DNA of 64,000 bases from Methylohalobius sp964654415 (GTDB lineage: Bacteria; Pseudomonadota; Gammaproteobacteria; Methylococcales; Methylothermaceae): assembly GCA_964654415.1 (NCBI GenBank), contig CAZZIP010000003.1, positions 1-64,000 of the forward strand. The letters run 5' to 3'. Below are positions 25,014 through 33,748 of this stretch, piece after piece. The first letter of the stretch is position 1; each line of letters begins with the position of its first letter. The position numbers and the translations under genes are program-made. The notes below the pieces were generated by a model. The model was given only the letters and a program-made list of their open reading frames with translations. It made no database searches and was not told where the DNA came from.

Positions 25014-26039
25014 ATGCAAACTTTTTCACCCCGCGTCTGGCTGCTCGTCGGCGACAAAGCCGGCGACAATGCCCAGGCGGCCGCTGTTGCCGAAGCGCTC
25101 GGCTGGCCGGTGGAAGTTCGGCGCTTAGTGTTTCAAGCCCCGTATCGGGTCGGTAAGCCAAGGTTTAAACCGTCTTTATATCACATCGATCAAGACTTAT
25201 CCGATCCCTTGATTCCACCGTGGCCGGATTTAGTGATTACCATTGGCCGGCGGCCGGCGATAGCCGCTTTATGGGTCAAGCAGCAATCCGGCGGACGCAC
25301 TAAGGTTGTACTGCTCGGCAGGCCAAAAGGGTATTTTTCGGCGTTCGACCTGATCGTGGTTCCAAGGCAATATTTTGTTCCCGATCGCCCCAATGTTTTG
25401 AAATTGACCTTGCCTCTGCTGCGGGTCGACAAGAAAGCCGTCGAGGCGGCGGCTTCGGCTTGGTACGAGCGCATGGCAAGCTTGCCAAGGCCGCTGGTGG
25501 CGGTGTTGGTGGGGGGGGTGACCAAACCGTATCGGATGGATGAGACAGTGGTACGCCAGCTTTTGGATCAGGCCCAGAAAGCCGTCGGTGGTCGAGGAAC
25601 TTTGTACATCTCAACTAGTCGCCGCACGCCAATCGAGATCATCCAGGCATTGGATGCTCTGAAGCCGGCCAATGCGCTACTTTACCGCTACGGCCTGGAC
25701 AAACCTGAAGACAACCCTTATCTTGCCCTGTTAGGGCTAGCAGATGGATGTATCGTCACTGCCGATAGCGTTTCGATGATGGTAGAGGCCCTGCGTCTTC
25801 GCAAACCCTTGGCGATTTTTTCGCTTCCTATCCAGAATGCCAAGCGCATGCTCCTGAAACGGTTGATGCTCAAGCTGATTGGGGGACGTGACCTGAGCGC
25901 AATGCATAGTTTGATGTTTGAGCGGGGATGGGCGGTGCCATTGGGTCAGGGGGAGTTTCCTTATCCACCACCCCAGCTTGAGATACCCGATGAACTCACT
26001 GAGGTTGTGCGACAGATCACGACGTTAGTGGGCAAATGA
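25014..26039 (+). CDS. ELM1-family (DUF1022) GT-B-like protein, copy 2
   Basis: A 341-residue paralogue of the protein at 22097. It shares AGDNAQAAAVAEALGWP, PPWPDLVITIGRRPAI, LLGRPKGYFSAFDLIVVPRQY, AVLVGGVTKPYRMD and VTADSVSMMVEALRLRKPLAIF, while the intervening sequence has diverged widely, so this is an old duplication. ATG 25014 is chosen; a TTG nine bases earlier is possible. It is followed 31 bp later by a GT4 gene on the same strand. By context it may act in lipid-A/core glycan assembly; activity is unproven. Confidence 0.77.
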   Translation: MQTFSPRVWLLVGDKAGDNAQAAAVAEALGWPVEVRRLVFQAPYRVGKPRFKPSLYHIDQDLSDPLIPPWPDLVITIGRRPAIAALWVKQQSGGRTKVVLLGRPKGYFSAFDLIVVPRQYFVPDRPNVLKLTLPLLRVDKKAVEAAASAWYERMASLPRPLVAVLVGGVTKPYRMDETVVRQLLDQAQKAVGGRGTLYISTSRRTPIEIIQALDALKPANALLYRYGLDKPEDNPYLALLGLADGCIVTADSVSMMVEALRLRKPLAIFSLPIQNAKRMLLKRLMLKLIGGRDLSAMHSLMFERGWAVPLGQGEFPYPPPQLEIPDELTEVVRQITTLVGK

Positions 26040-26070
26040 ACGTTAAGTTAATTTTTGATGAGATACGGCG

Positions 26071-27342
26071 ATGGTCAATCTTCAGGTTGCAGATGAGGTT
26101 AACGAAAACCAGGCAACTTTCCGACTCCCGCCTACGATAGGACCGATCGCTTTTTATCTTCCCGATCTCCACAGTGGAGGTGTTCAGCGCATCGTGTTAA
26201 GAATCGCCCAGGCCTTCGCCGACCGGGGATACGCAGTAGATCTCCTCGTGTGTCGGCCTGAAGGAGAGCTCGGTTTTCTGCTCGGCAGGGGGCTTAGCCT
26301 TCACGTCCTGAAAGCTTCCACTTACCCGGTCTCTTGGCTTGCGGCTTGGCGCGCCGATCCTAAAATGGTCTGGCTTGCCCCGCGCGTTTTCTTCGGTCGC
26401 TACCGCTCGAAAACCCTACCTTGGTTGCCAGCGTTGGCCGAATATTTGGTCAATCGCCGCCCTGCGGTCTTGTTTGCGGCGACGCCGTTTCCCAACATCG
26501 AAGCAGTGCTAGCCCGGCGGCTTGCCAAAGTTCCGGTGCGGGTGGTGATCAGCGAGCGTAGCCACTTCTCGGTCGACGTGCCTAAACTGAAGCGCCGTGC
26601 CAAAGCGCTGGTGCCAGCGATGCGACGCGCTTACTTGGAGGCGGATGGAATTATCGCAGTCTCGCATGGCGTTGCCGACGACCTGATGCGTACCCTGGGG
26701 ATACCGAACGAGCAGGTTGAAGTTGTGTACAACCCGGTCGTAGGTGCGGATTTCTTCCGGCGCATAGCTGAACCTGTAGATCACCCGTGGTTTCAAGACC
26801 AAAACATCCCGGTCCTGGTGGCCGTCGGCAGGCTGGCGCGACAAAAGGATTATCCTACTCTGCTGCGTGCTTTTGCCGAGTTGCGTAAAGAGCGCCTCGT
26901 CCGGCTTGCGATCTTGGGCAGCGGCAACGATCGAATGGTCGCTCGACTGAAGGATTTGGCCGAAGATCTTGGGGTAGCCTCGGATGTGGCATTTTTGGGG
27001 TTTAAACCCAATCCCTTGCCTTATATAGCCAGGGCTGATCTTCTTGTCCTTTCTTCCCGCTGGGAAGGTTTGCCGAACGTGCTCATCGAAGCTTTGGCCT
27101 GCGGCACTCCGGTAGTCAGCACCGATTGTCCCAGCGGTCCAGCGGAAATCCTGCAAGAGGGACGTTATGGACGCCTAGTCCCGGTGGGGGATGCCTGTGC
27201 CTTAGCCAAAGCGATGGCACAGACACTCGACTATCCCCCTGATCGCGAAAAGCTGCGAGAACGGGCTAGAGCCTTCGACGAGACTTGCGCCATCAAGTCC
27301 TATCAAAACATATTGCTAGGGTCTTCCCGGATGGGTTTATAA
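26071..27342 (+). CDS. Glycosyltransferase family 4 (GT-B)
   Basis: A 423-residue retaining glycosyltransferase. The N-domain begins with IAFYLPDLHSGGVQRIVLRIAQAF (Gly-rich acceptor loop). The C-domain contains VLVAVGRLARQKDYPTLLRAFAEL and the E-x7-E nucleotide-sugar motif in SRWEGLPNVLIEALACGTPVVSTDCPSGPAEIL. It should act in the cytoplasm on a lipid-linked acceptor. Only one base separates its stop from the methyltransferase start. Donor and acceptor sugars cannot be predicted. Confidence 0.88.
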   Translation: MVNLQVADEVNENQATFRLPPTIGPIAFYLPDLHSGGVQRIVLRIAQAFADRGYAVDLLVCRPEGELGFLLGRGLSLHVLKASTYPVSWLAAWRADPKMVWLAPRVFFGRYRSKTLPWLPALAEYLVNRRPAVLFAATPFPNIEAVLARRLAKVPVRVVISERSHFSVDVPKLKRRAKALVPAMRRAYLEADGIIAVSHGVADDLMRTLGIPNEQVEVVYNPVVGADFFRRIAEPVDHPWFQDQNIPVLVAVGRLARQKDYPTLLRAFAELRKERLVRLAILGSGNDRMVARLKDLAEDLGVASDVAFLGFKPNPLPYIARADLLVLSSRWEGLPNVLIEALACGTPVVSTDCPSGPAEILQEGRYGRLVPVGDACALAKAMAQTLDYPPDREKLRERARAFDETCAIKSYQNILLGSSRMGL

Positions 27343-27343
27343 G

Positions 27344-28132
27344 ATGCGGTTTTCCCTTGAAATCTTACCTTACCTTCGTGGCGAGTCGTTTTCAGACAGC
27401 CTTCGGATTCCTTTCCTCGCAGAAAAAGAACCGCTGCCTCCCTGGTGGATGGGGCGGACTGCCTATCTGCAACAAGTGTTGGCGGGGCACTCGGTGATTC
27501 ACTTAGGCTGTGTGGACCACGGGCCTGAAAATGCCGCCGCGCGCATGGCTAAGGGTACCTGGTTGCACCAGAAGCTGGTGACCATCGCTTCCCCATGCGC
27601 GGGAGTAGACATCGATGCGGAAGGAGTCAAATATCTCACTCAAACTTTGGGACTAGGCGAAGTCTATTGTGCGAATCTGGCCACGGAAGATGTGCCGGCT
27701 TTGCAGAGCCGGCAATGGGACGTTTTGTTGCTCGGCGAGATAATCGAGCATCTAGACGACCCAGTGGCATTCTTGACCGGTGTCCGTCGGCGCTACGGCA
27801 GTTGTATTAGCAGTCTGCTTGCTACTGTGCCCAATGCGTTTGCCTTCAACAACTTGCGCCACGCGCTTAAGGGGGAGGAGCGCATCAATACGGATCACCG
27901 GTATTGGTTCACTCCGTACACTCTGGCGAAGGTATTGGTTCGGGCAGGATTTGTTCCCAAGGCGTTTCATTTCATGAGCCTGAATCCGTTTATCCGTCCG
28001 CCGATTTGGAAATCGTTTTATCGCAGGCGCAAGGCCGAAAAGCTCATCGCTTTTTGGCTACAGGACCGCTATCCGATGCTGCGCAAGACCTTAGTGATGT
28101 GGGCTGTTCCCCAGGAGCGGATAAAAGCCTAA
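27344..28132 (+). CDS. Class I SAM-dependent methyltransferase
   Basis: A 262-residue protein with a Rossmann core: motif I VIHLGCVDHG, acidic strand GVDIDAEG, and WDVLLLGEIIEHLDDPVAFL (the Methyltransf_11/23-type post-motif). The C-terminus is a basic, aromatic tail. It follows the GT4 gene by one base and probably methylates a sugar or lipid of the same surface polymer; substrate unknown. Its last 89 bp overlap the convergent O-antigen ligase gene. Confidence 0.82.
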   Translation: MRFSLEILPYLRGESFSDSLRIPFLAEKEPLPPWWMGRTAYLQQVLAGHSVIHLGCVDHGPENAAARMAKGTWLHQKLVTIASPCAGVDIDAEGVKYLTQTLGLGEVYCANLATEDVPALQSRQWDVLLLGEIIEHLDDPVAFLTGVRRRYGSCISSLLATVPNAFAFNNLRHALKGEERINTDHRYWFTPYTLAKVLVRAGFVPKAFHFMSLNPFIRPPIWKSFYRRRKAEKLIAFWLQDRYPMLRKTLVMWAVPQERIKA

Positions 28133-29480
28133 GTTCTTCAGCTACGGCGAGGCCTAAGGGAAGCCAAAACATCATAAAGACTTCTTTTATCCTAACTCCC
28201 GGCAAAAGCTCCCAGCCGTTCGGTGCGATGCACACAAAGCCGTAAATCAAAAGCGTCAGCGGTAGAAAGTTTCCGGCGGCAGCACCGGCTTTAAAGGTGC
28301 GATACAAGCTGTATCCCAGTAGCCAGGCTGACAGTCCCAATCCGGCTACCCCTCCGACTCTTAAGTTTTCGATAAAAAAGCTGTGGGAGTGAGCATAGTG
28401 GTACAGGCTACCGTCAGCCAGTTTGGTTATCCCACCGGGATTGGCAAAGTACCCCTGCCCAAGCCAGGGATGCCGGATCGCCTGAGTCAATGCCTCCATC
28501 CAGATATAAGGACGATAAGGTTCCGGGCGCGTCAGCGTGGCGGCCAGTTCGGGGGTGAGAGCGGCTAGAACCAGTCCTACCGATCCCAAAACACCCAATG
28601 GGATAAGGAGCTTGCGGTTGGGTTGCAGGGCGATAAGCAAAATGAGGCTCACCCCCATCGCCATCAGCACGCTTCGGGTCCAGCTCACACAGGCATAGGC
28701 AAAAATCGCCGCGAACGCCAGGCCATAACTGAGGCGATTGGTAAGATGTGAGCAAGCCATTATCCGATGCCAAGCGATCACTGCGAATACGCCGAAAACA
28801 GCGGCGCCTTGGATAGGATTGTCTAGGTAGCCAAAGCCTTCCATGCGCGATTGTGGAAAAGGATGTCGGCTGTACCATGCGGCGATGACCAAACTCGCCG
28901 AGGCAGCAGCTAGAAAACACAACCGGCTGAGCTGGCGGTCGAAAGCTTCTTGATAGCAACCCCTAAGCCCTGCGGTGAGAAGCACAAAATGGGTAATTGT
29001 AATTCCGCTGGCTAAGGTGGAAAGGACAGCTTTGGCCTCAATTTGCGGCGACCAAAACATGCTGGCTAGAAGAAATCCCAAATACACCAGGATAAGTTGG
29101 TACAGCCGGCTTGCTTTAGCGAGCTTCCAAAACTCTGGCAGATACCGCCACGACCAGGGGATGATCAGGCTGGTGTAGAGGGTCCACAGCTTTTTGCCGT
29201 GGACGACGACTAGCAAACAGGCTCCTAGAAATACCACATAGGCCAAAAGCAGCGCCAGCCAACCGTCGATATTAAGTTTAGGGATCGGCGCTTGGACTAG
29301 GTTGGTCTGCCAGAGCCTAGTCAAATAGGGCCAAAAATACAGCAGGATCAGATTGGCGTAGAGCAGCCAGGTGATTTTGACCTCTGGTAGGAGTATCTTA
29401 AAGCAGGCGCTCAAGGCCAAAGCATAAACCAAAAGCAGCGCCTGCCACCTGCCGGCAGCAATAGAAGATCTTGGTTGCAT
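28044..29480 (-). CDS. O-antigen ligase/polymerase-family membrane protein (Wzy_C domain)
   Basis: A 478-residue protein with about eleven hydrophobic segments and the WaaL/Wzy core: the periplasmic loop with RPEPYRPYIWMEALTQAIRHP followed by WLGQGYFAN and HAHSHSFFIENLRVGGVAGL (the conserved His loop of O-antigen ligases). It may join or polymerise glycan on an undecaprenyl carrier at the periplasmic face. ATG 29480 is used; the preceding codon is TTG. The C-terminal 30 residues are antisense to the methyltransferase end, so the tail is probably not conserved. Confidence 0.83.
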   Translation of the reverse strand: MQPRSSIAAGRWQALLLVYALALSACFKILLPEVKITWLLYANLILLYFWPYLTRLWQTNLVQAPIPKLNIDGWLALLLAYVVFLGACLLVVVHGKKLWTLYTSLIIPWSWRYLPEFWKLAKASRLYQLILVYLGFLLASMFWSPQIEAKAVLSTLASGITITHFVLLTAGLRGCYQEAFDRQLSRLCFLAAASASLVIAAWYSRHPFPQSRMEGFGYLDNPIQGAAVFGVFAVIAWHRIMACSHLTNRLSYGLAFAAIFAYACVSWTRSVLMAMGVSLILLIALQPNRKLLIPLGVLGSVGLVLAALTPELAATLTRPEPYRPYIWMEALTQAIRHPWLGQGYFANPGGITKLADGSLYHYAHSHSFFIENLRVGGVAGLGLSAWLLGYSLYRTFKAGAAAGNFLPLTLLIYGFVCIAPNGWELLPGVRIKEVFMMFWLPLGLAVAEELRLLSAPGEQPTSLRSCAASDSGPVAKKR

Positions 29481-29491
29481 CAAAGGTTAAC

Positions 29492-30043
29492 CTAACGGCG
29501 CCGATAGGTTCCGATCAGCGCGGTTTCTTCCAAGATATGCCCTTGCATGGCTTGCTCTAACTGCCGTTTTGTCGGGTGGCCAAGGTCCGGCAGCACAGTA
29601 TCTAGCGCGTAGAGCTTGAAGAAGTAGCGATGCTCGCCTATGGGGGGGCATGGGCCGCCGTAGCCGGTGCGTTTCCAGTCGTTTAGACCTTCTTTGGTTC
29701 CAGGGGGAAGGTGGGAAACGCCCTCGGGCAATCCTTCAGCGTCCGGGGGAATATTGTAGAGCACCCAGTGCACCCAGACCATCTTGGGTGCGCGGGGGTC
29801 GGGCGCATCCGGATCGTCCACGATCAACGCGAGACTCTGGGTGCCTTTTGGCAGATTTGACCAGCTAAGCGGGGGAGAGATGTCCTCGCCATCGCAGGTG
29901 TATTGTTTCGGAATCTTTCCGTTCTGGGAGAAAGCTGAAGAAGTAAGCGTCAGAGCCATAACAGACCTCACAGGCTGTAAGTTGGCGGTGAGTGCTGGCG
30001 TCCCTAAGCACAGGACCGCGGTGAAGACCACATAGCGCCACAT
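29492..30043 (-). CDS. YbhB/YbcL-type PEBP (Raf kinase inhibitor-like) protein, secreted
   Basis: A 183-residue protein with an N-terminal signal peptide (MWRYVVFTAVLCLGTPALTA). The PEBP fold is shown by CDGEDISPPLSWSNLPKGTQSLALIVDDPDAPDP (first ligand-binding segment), VHWVLYNIPPDAEGLPEGV, and YGGPCPPIGEHRYFFKLYALD (GP-x2-GxHRY). The biological role of these bacterial proteins is not settled. It lies 11 bp upstream of the O-antigen ligase gene on the same strand and may be its operon partner by position only. Confidence 0.88.
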   Translation of the reverse strand: MWRYVVFTAVLCLGTPALTANLQPVRSVMALTLTSSAFSQNGKIPKQYTCDGEDISPPLSWSNLPKGTQSLALIVDDPDAPDPRAPKMVWVHWVLYNIPPDAEGLPEGVSHLPPGTKEGLNDWKRTGYGGPCPPIGEHRYFFKLYALDTVLPDLGHPTKRQLEQAMQGHILEETALIGTYRRR

Positions 30044-30256
30044 GATTGATTGCTAATGTTTAAATCATCAATAATAATGCACAATTTTCAGCAAAAAATC
30101 TTCCATAATGTTGACCTTATGCTGACGGGTGAAACTCGCCTGGTTGGATTTGTCTAATACTGGCCGAAATAGATGTAGCCCTAGAGGCTTATTTAAGGCC
30201 GAAGTAAGTTAAAGTCAAAAGGGGAGATCCATTTTCTTAACTTAAGAGGGTGTGAT

Positions 30257-30457
30257 ATGGTAGACCTGGAACATGGGTTTCAAGACAGCCACGACCTTGT
30301 AAGTGAAGATGGAGTCGAGAGAGAAGTGGATGAATTGTTTTCCGTTTGGCGTAAGGATCAGGATAAGCTTGCCGCTCGCCGACGGGTAGAGCGTTATCTT
30401 GAGCTCAAGCGGCTGCGTGAGCAGATCGGTGATGTTTTCGATCTGAATGATATTTGA
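30257..30457 (+). CDS. Small PA3496-like protein (putative envelope integrity), 66 aa
   Basis: A short acidic N-terminus (EDGVEREVDELF) is followed by a basic, helical segment (DKLAARRRVERYLELKRLREQIGD) and an acidic end DLND. The RRR-x-E-x-YLE-x-KRLR core resembles the small PA3496 family of gammaproteobacteria, annotated as putative envelope-integrity proteins; I recall this by pattern only. GAGGGTG upstream of the ATG serves as ribosome site. It precedes another small helical protein and then an intrinsic terminator, so the two probably form a short operon. Confidence 0.55.
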   Translation: MVDLEHGFQDSHDLVSEDGVEREVDELFSVWRKDQDKLAARRRVERYLELKRLREQIGDVFDLNDI

Positions 30458-30523
30458 CAGCTTGACATCTCCCGGGCGTGCCCGCATATTTGTCCGCAGT
30501 TTAAGTCATAAGAGGAAGCAAAG

Positions 30524-30787
30524 ATGGAATTGAAAGATGACGTCAAACGCCTGCTTGAGACTTTGCGGCAAGAACGGGATGATCTTCGAGTAAGGATGCA
30601 CCTGGCCAAATTGGAGGTGCAGCAGGAGTGGGAAAAAGCGGAGAAACAGTGGGAGAGCTTTAAAGCCAAAGCTGGGGAAGTCTTAGAGGACACCAAAGAA
30701 GTGGCTGGAGATCTCGCCGAATCGGCCAAAGCGATCGGCGAGGAGCTCAAGAATGTTTATTTGCGGATCCGCGAGCGCCTGACTTAA
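30524..30787 (+). CDS. Small coiled-coil protein, function unknown
   Basis: An 87-residue protein, almost entirely charged helix (MELKDDVKRLLETLRQERDDL, then EVQQEWEKAEKQWESFKAKAGEV and a repeat-like TKEVAGDLAESAKAIGEEL) with heptad character and no Cys, signal or membrane segment. The second half resembles the apolipoprotein/LEA-like pattern of amphipathic 11-mers. AGAGGAAG lies before the ATG. A textbook terminator follows 17 bp after the stop. I do not recognise a family. Confidence 0.6.
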   Translation: MELKDDVKRLLETLRQERDDLRVRMHLAKLEVQQEWEKAEKQWESFKAKAGEVLEDTKEVAGDLAESAKAIGEELKNVYLRIRERLT

Positions 30788-30803
30788 TCCTTGCAGGGTT
30801 TGG

Positions 30804-30830
30804 AATGGCCGCCCCAAGGCGGCCATTTTT
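30804..30830 (+). terminator. Rho-independent terminator
   Basis: AATGGCCGCC (30804-30813) pairs with GGCGGCCATT (30818-30827) over a CCAA loop, ending in TTTTT. It closes the two-gene small-protein unit and precedes argG. Confidence 0.92.
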
Positions 30831-30849
30831 AATTGTTTGAAATCTGTAA

Positions 30850-32070
30850 ATGACAAATCAAATCATGAAAGTTGTGCTGGCCTATTCGGGGGGGCTAGAT
30901 ACCTCGGTGATCCTAAAATGGCTACAAGAGACTTACGGCTGCGAGGTAATTACTTTTACTGCTGACATCGGTCAGGAGGAGGAGCTGGAACCTGCGCGCG
31001 AAAAGGCCAGGGCCTTAGGGGTCCGACAAATCTACATCGACGATCTGAAGGAGGAATTTGCGCGCGATTTCGTCTTTCCAATGTTCCGTGCCAACGCCGT
31101 CTATGAAGGTGAGTATTTGCTTGGGACCTCCATTGCTAGGCCGTTGATCGTAAAGCGCTTGGTCGAGATTGCGCACGAAGTCGGCGCCGATGCTATCGCC
31201 CATGGCGCGACCGGTAAAGGCAACGATCAGGTCCGTTTCGAACTGGGTGCCTACGCTTTGAATCCAAGAATCAGGATCATCGCGCCATGGCGGGAATGGG
31301 AACTGAACTCTCGGGAGAAGCTTTTGGCTTACGCCGAAGCTCACGGTATTCCTATCGAAAAGAAGCCGGGAAAGGGTTCACCTTATTCCATGGACGCTAA
31401 CCTGCTGCACATCTCCTACGAGGGGGGGAGGCTGGAAGATCCTTGGGCCGAGCCAGAGGAAGAGATGTGGCGCTGGACCGTAGCACCAGAGCAGGCCCCA
31501 GACCAACCGCTCTATTTGGAATTGAGCTTCGAGCGCGGTGACCTGGTGGCCATTGATGGGGAGCCCAAGACCCCAGCCCAGGCGCTCCAGACCCTGAATC
31601 GGCTCGGCAGCGCGCACGGTATCGGCAGGTTGGACCTGGTCGAAAACCGCTACGTAGGAATGAAGTCGCGCGGCTGCTATGAGACTCCTGGTGGGACTAT
31701 TTTGCTCAAGGCACACCGCGCGATCGAGTCAATCACGCTAGACCGTGAAGTGGCCCACCTCAAAGATGAGCTGATGCCGCGTTATGCCAGCCTGATCTAC
31801 AACGGCTATTGGTGGAGCCCTGAGCGCAAGGCGCTGCAAGCGCTGATTGATGCCTCCCAGGAGACGGTCAACGGTACAGTCAGGCTTAAGCTATACAAAG
31901 GTAACGTCTATGTGGTCGGACGCCGCTCCGAAAACAGCCTGTTCGATGCCGCCAGCGCTACTTTCGAGGACGACCAAGGAGCTTACAATCAGAAAGACGC
32001 CGAAGGCTTTATCAAGCTCAACGGCCTTAGGCTCAAAATCCTAGCTCAAAAAGGGATGAAATTTTTCTAG
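30850..32070 (+). CDS. argG: Argininosuccinate synthase
   Basis: A 406-residue enzyme condensing citrulline and aspartate with ATP in arginine synthesis. The pyrophosphatase P-loop AYSGGLDTSVI is near the N-terminus, followed by TADIGQEEELEPAREKA, GATGKGNDQVRFE and SPYSMDANLLHISYEGG, all hallmarks of the short bacterial ArgG. ATG 30850 is taken; ATG 30865 (MKVVLAYSGG) also gives a family-like N-terminus. No ribosome site is obvious. The end overlaps the convergent activator gene by 4 bp. Confidence 0.96.
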   Translation: MTNQIMKVVLAYSGGLDTSVILKWLQETYGCEVITFTADIGQEEELEPAREKARALGVRQIYIDDLKEEFARDFVFPMFRANAVYEGEYLLGTSIARPLIVKRLVEIAHEVGADAIAHGATGKGNDQVRFELGAYALNPRIRIIAPWREWELNSREKLLAYAEAHGIPIEKKPGKGSPYSMDANLLHISYEGGRLEDPWAEPEEEMWRWTVAPEQAPDQPLYLELSFERGDLVAIDGEPKTPAQALQTLNRLGSAHGIGRLDLVENRYVGMKSRGCYETPGGTILLKAHRAIESITLDREVAHLKDELMPRYASLIYNGYWWSPERKALQALIDASQETVNGTVRLKLYKGNVYVVGRRSENSLFDAASATFEDDQGAYNQKDAEGFIKLNGLRLKILAQKGMKFF

Positions 32071-33740
32071 GTAATGCCGTACTTCTGCATCCGGTAAAGC
32101 AGGGTATCGCGGCTGATTCCCAATAGCTTGGCCGAACGGCTGCGATTGCCGCCGGTACGGGCCAGAGCTTGGCGGATCAGCTCGATCTCCACCTCTTCCA
32201 GCGACAGGCCGGTAGGCGGTAGGGTGATGTTGTGGCGAGGACGCGGCGGTAAAAGGATTTGCGGCGGTAGATTGCTCGCTTCGATCGTCTTTCCGGCCAG
32301 AAGGATCGCCAGCCGCTCGCAGACGTTGCGTAGCTCTCTGACGTTGCCTGGCCAATCGTAGTGGATCATGGCTTGTAGGGCGGGCTTAGCAAAGCGGGCC
32401 GGTTCCAGCCCGTATTCACAAGCAGCCTGCTGCATGAAGTGTTCGGCCAAAAGCGGGATGTCTTCGCGCCGTTCGCGCAGTGGAGGAATTTCTAACGGGA
32501 CGACGCTCAGCCGATAATAAAGGTCTTGGCGGAATTCACCGCGCTGGATTTTTTCCCCCAGGTTGGCGTTGGTGGCAGCGATGATGCGCACGTCTACGGT
32601 TTCGATGGCAGTTGCGCCCACTGGCTGGCACTCGCCGGTTTCCAAAAACCTAAGTAGCTTTCCTTGCAGGGAATAAGGCATGGAATCGATTTCGTCCAAA
32701 AGGACCGTCCCGCCGTCGGCAGCCTGAAGCTTGCCTGGTTGGTTGCTGATCGCGCCGGTGAAAGCTCCTTTGCGGTGACCGAACAGTTCCGATTCAGCCA
32801 GCGATTCGGGGAGGGCGGCGCAATTGATGGTGATGAACGGACGGTTGGCGCGTGGACTAGATCGCTGCAATGCCTGGGCGAGCATTTCTTTGCCGGTTCC
32901 GGTTTCTCCGATAATCAAAACAGTGACGTCGGTGGCGGCCACCATCTTGGCAGAACGCAGCAGCGCCTCGAAGTTCGGCGCTTGACCGATGAGCGATTGG
33001 AACCTATCCATCAGGTATACCCCATTTTTTCTTATTTGCTGCATAACCCACGGATTTAAATTTGGGAAGGCCGCCAGCGAGGCTAACAAGATCACGAAAA
33101 CCCCGGCGCCGACACGGAATCTGCGCATCTTGGCCAGGCGTACCATCCAATTGGTCATTATACCGACCCCCATGACCGCGGGTAAAGTTCCCATGCCGAA
33201 AGCCGCCATGGCTAAGGCACCGCGGCTTGGACTGCCGGCCGTGGCAGCAAGCGCCAGGGCGGTATAAACCAGGCCGCAGGGCAGCCAACCCCAGATCATG
33301 CCGAATAAAAACGCCTGGGACAGATTCGCCACCGGCAGGATCCTTCGGCCTAAGGGTTCGAGCAAGCGCCAAAGGCGTCCACCGAGTCTCTCTAGATACG
33401 CGAATCTGGGGAACCAACCGGCGATGTAGAAACCGCAAGCGGCCATGATCAGACTGGCGGTGATCTGGAGCATCCGGTAACCCTGGACGCCGAATGGTAA
33501 TTCTAAAGCGTATCTAAGGCTGCCGGCGATCAGCCCGGCCATGGAGTAGCTTACGATACGACCCAGATTGTAGCTGAGAACGAAAGGGGTCAGGAGTTGT
33601 TTGCGGGCTCGGACTTCCCGGCTTAGGCTCAGGGTAAGGGTGCCGATGATGGAGCCGCACATGCCGATGCAGTGGAAGCTCGAAAACAGCCCCATGATGA
33701 CAGCGACTAAATAAATCGGCTCGAATGCCTGAGCAGGCAT
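32067..33740 (-). CDS. TauE/SafE-like membrane domain fused to a sigma-54 activator (AAA+ and Fis-type HTH)
   Basis: A single 557-residue frame. Residues 1-225 form six or so membrane helices with CxxxC near the start (C24-I-G-M-C28) and GWLPCGL (C155), the pattern of the DsbD-like/TauE-SafE family often found near cytochrome-oxidase assembly genes. Residues about 245-475 are a sigma-54 AAA+ domain with Walker A GETGTGKE (278-285), GAFTGA (325-330) and LLDEID; residues about 515-557 are a Fis-type HTH (RSRSAKLLGISRDTLLYRMQKYGI). The junction carries A6 and Met244 at 33011; a one-base shift in the A-run would end the membrane protein at a TGATG overlap. Either a genuine membrane-bound activator or two coupled genes joined by an indel. 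pyrF lies 8 bp upstream. Confidence 0.75.
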   Translation of the reverse strand: MPAQAFEPIYLVAVIMGLFSSFHCIGMCGSIIGTLTLSLSREVRARKQLLTPFVLSYNLGRIVSYSMAGLIAGSLRYALELPFGVQGYRMLQITASLIMAACGFYIAGWFPRFAYLERLGGRLWRLLEPLGRRILPVANLSQAFLFGMIWGWLPCGLVYTALALAATAGSPSRGALAMAAFGMGTLPAVMGVGIMTNWMVRLAKMRRFRVGAGVFVILLASLAAFPNLNPWVMQQIRKNGVYLMDRFQSLIGQAPNFEALLRSAKMVAATDVTVLIIGETGTGKEMLAQALQRSSPRANRPFITINCAALPESLAESELFGHRKGAFTGAISNQPGKLQAADGGTVLLDEIDSMPYSLQGKLLRFLETGECQPVGATAIETVDVRIIAATNANLGEKIQRGEFRQDLYYRLSVVPLEIPPLRERREDIPLLAEHFMQQAACEYGLEPARFAKPALQAMIHYDWPGNVRELRNVCERLAILLAGKTIEASNLPPQILLPPRPRHNITLPPTGLSLEEVEIELIRQALARTGGNRSRSAKLLGISRDTLLYRMQKYGIT

Positions 33741-33748
33741 GGGAATGC

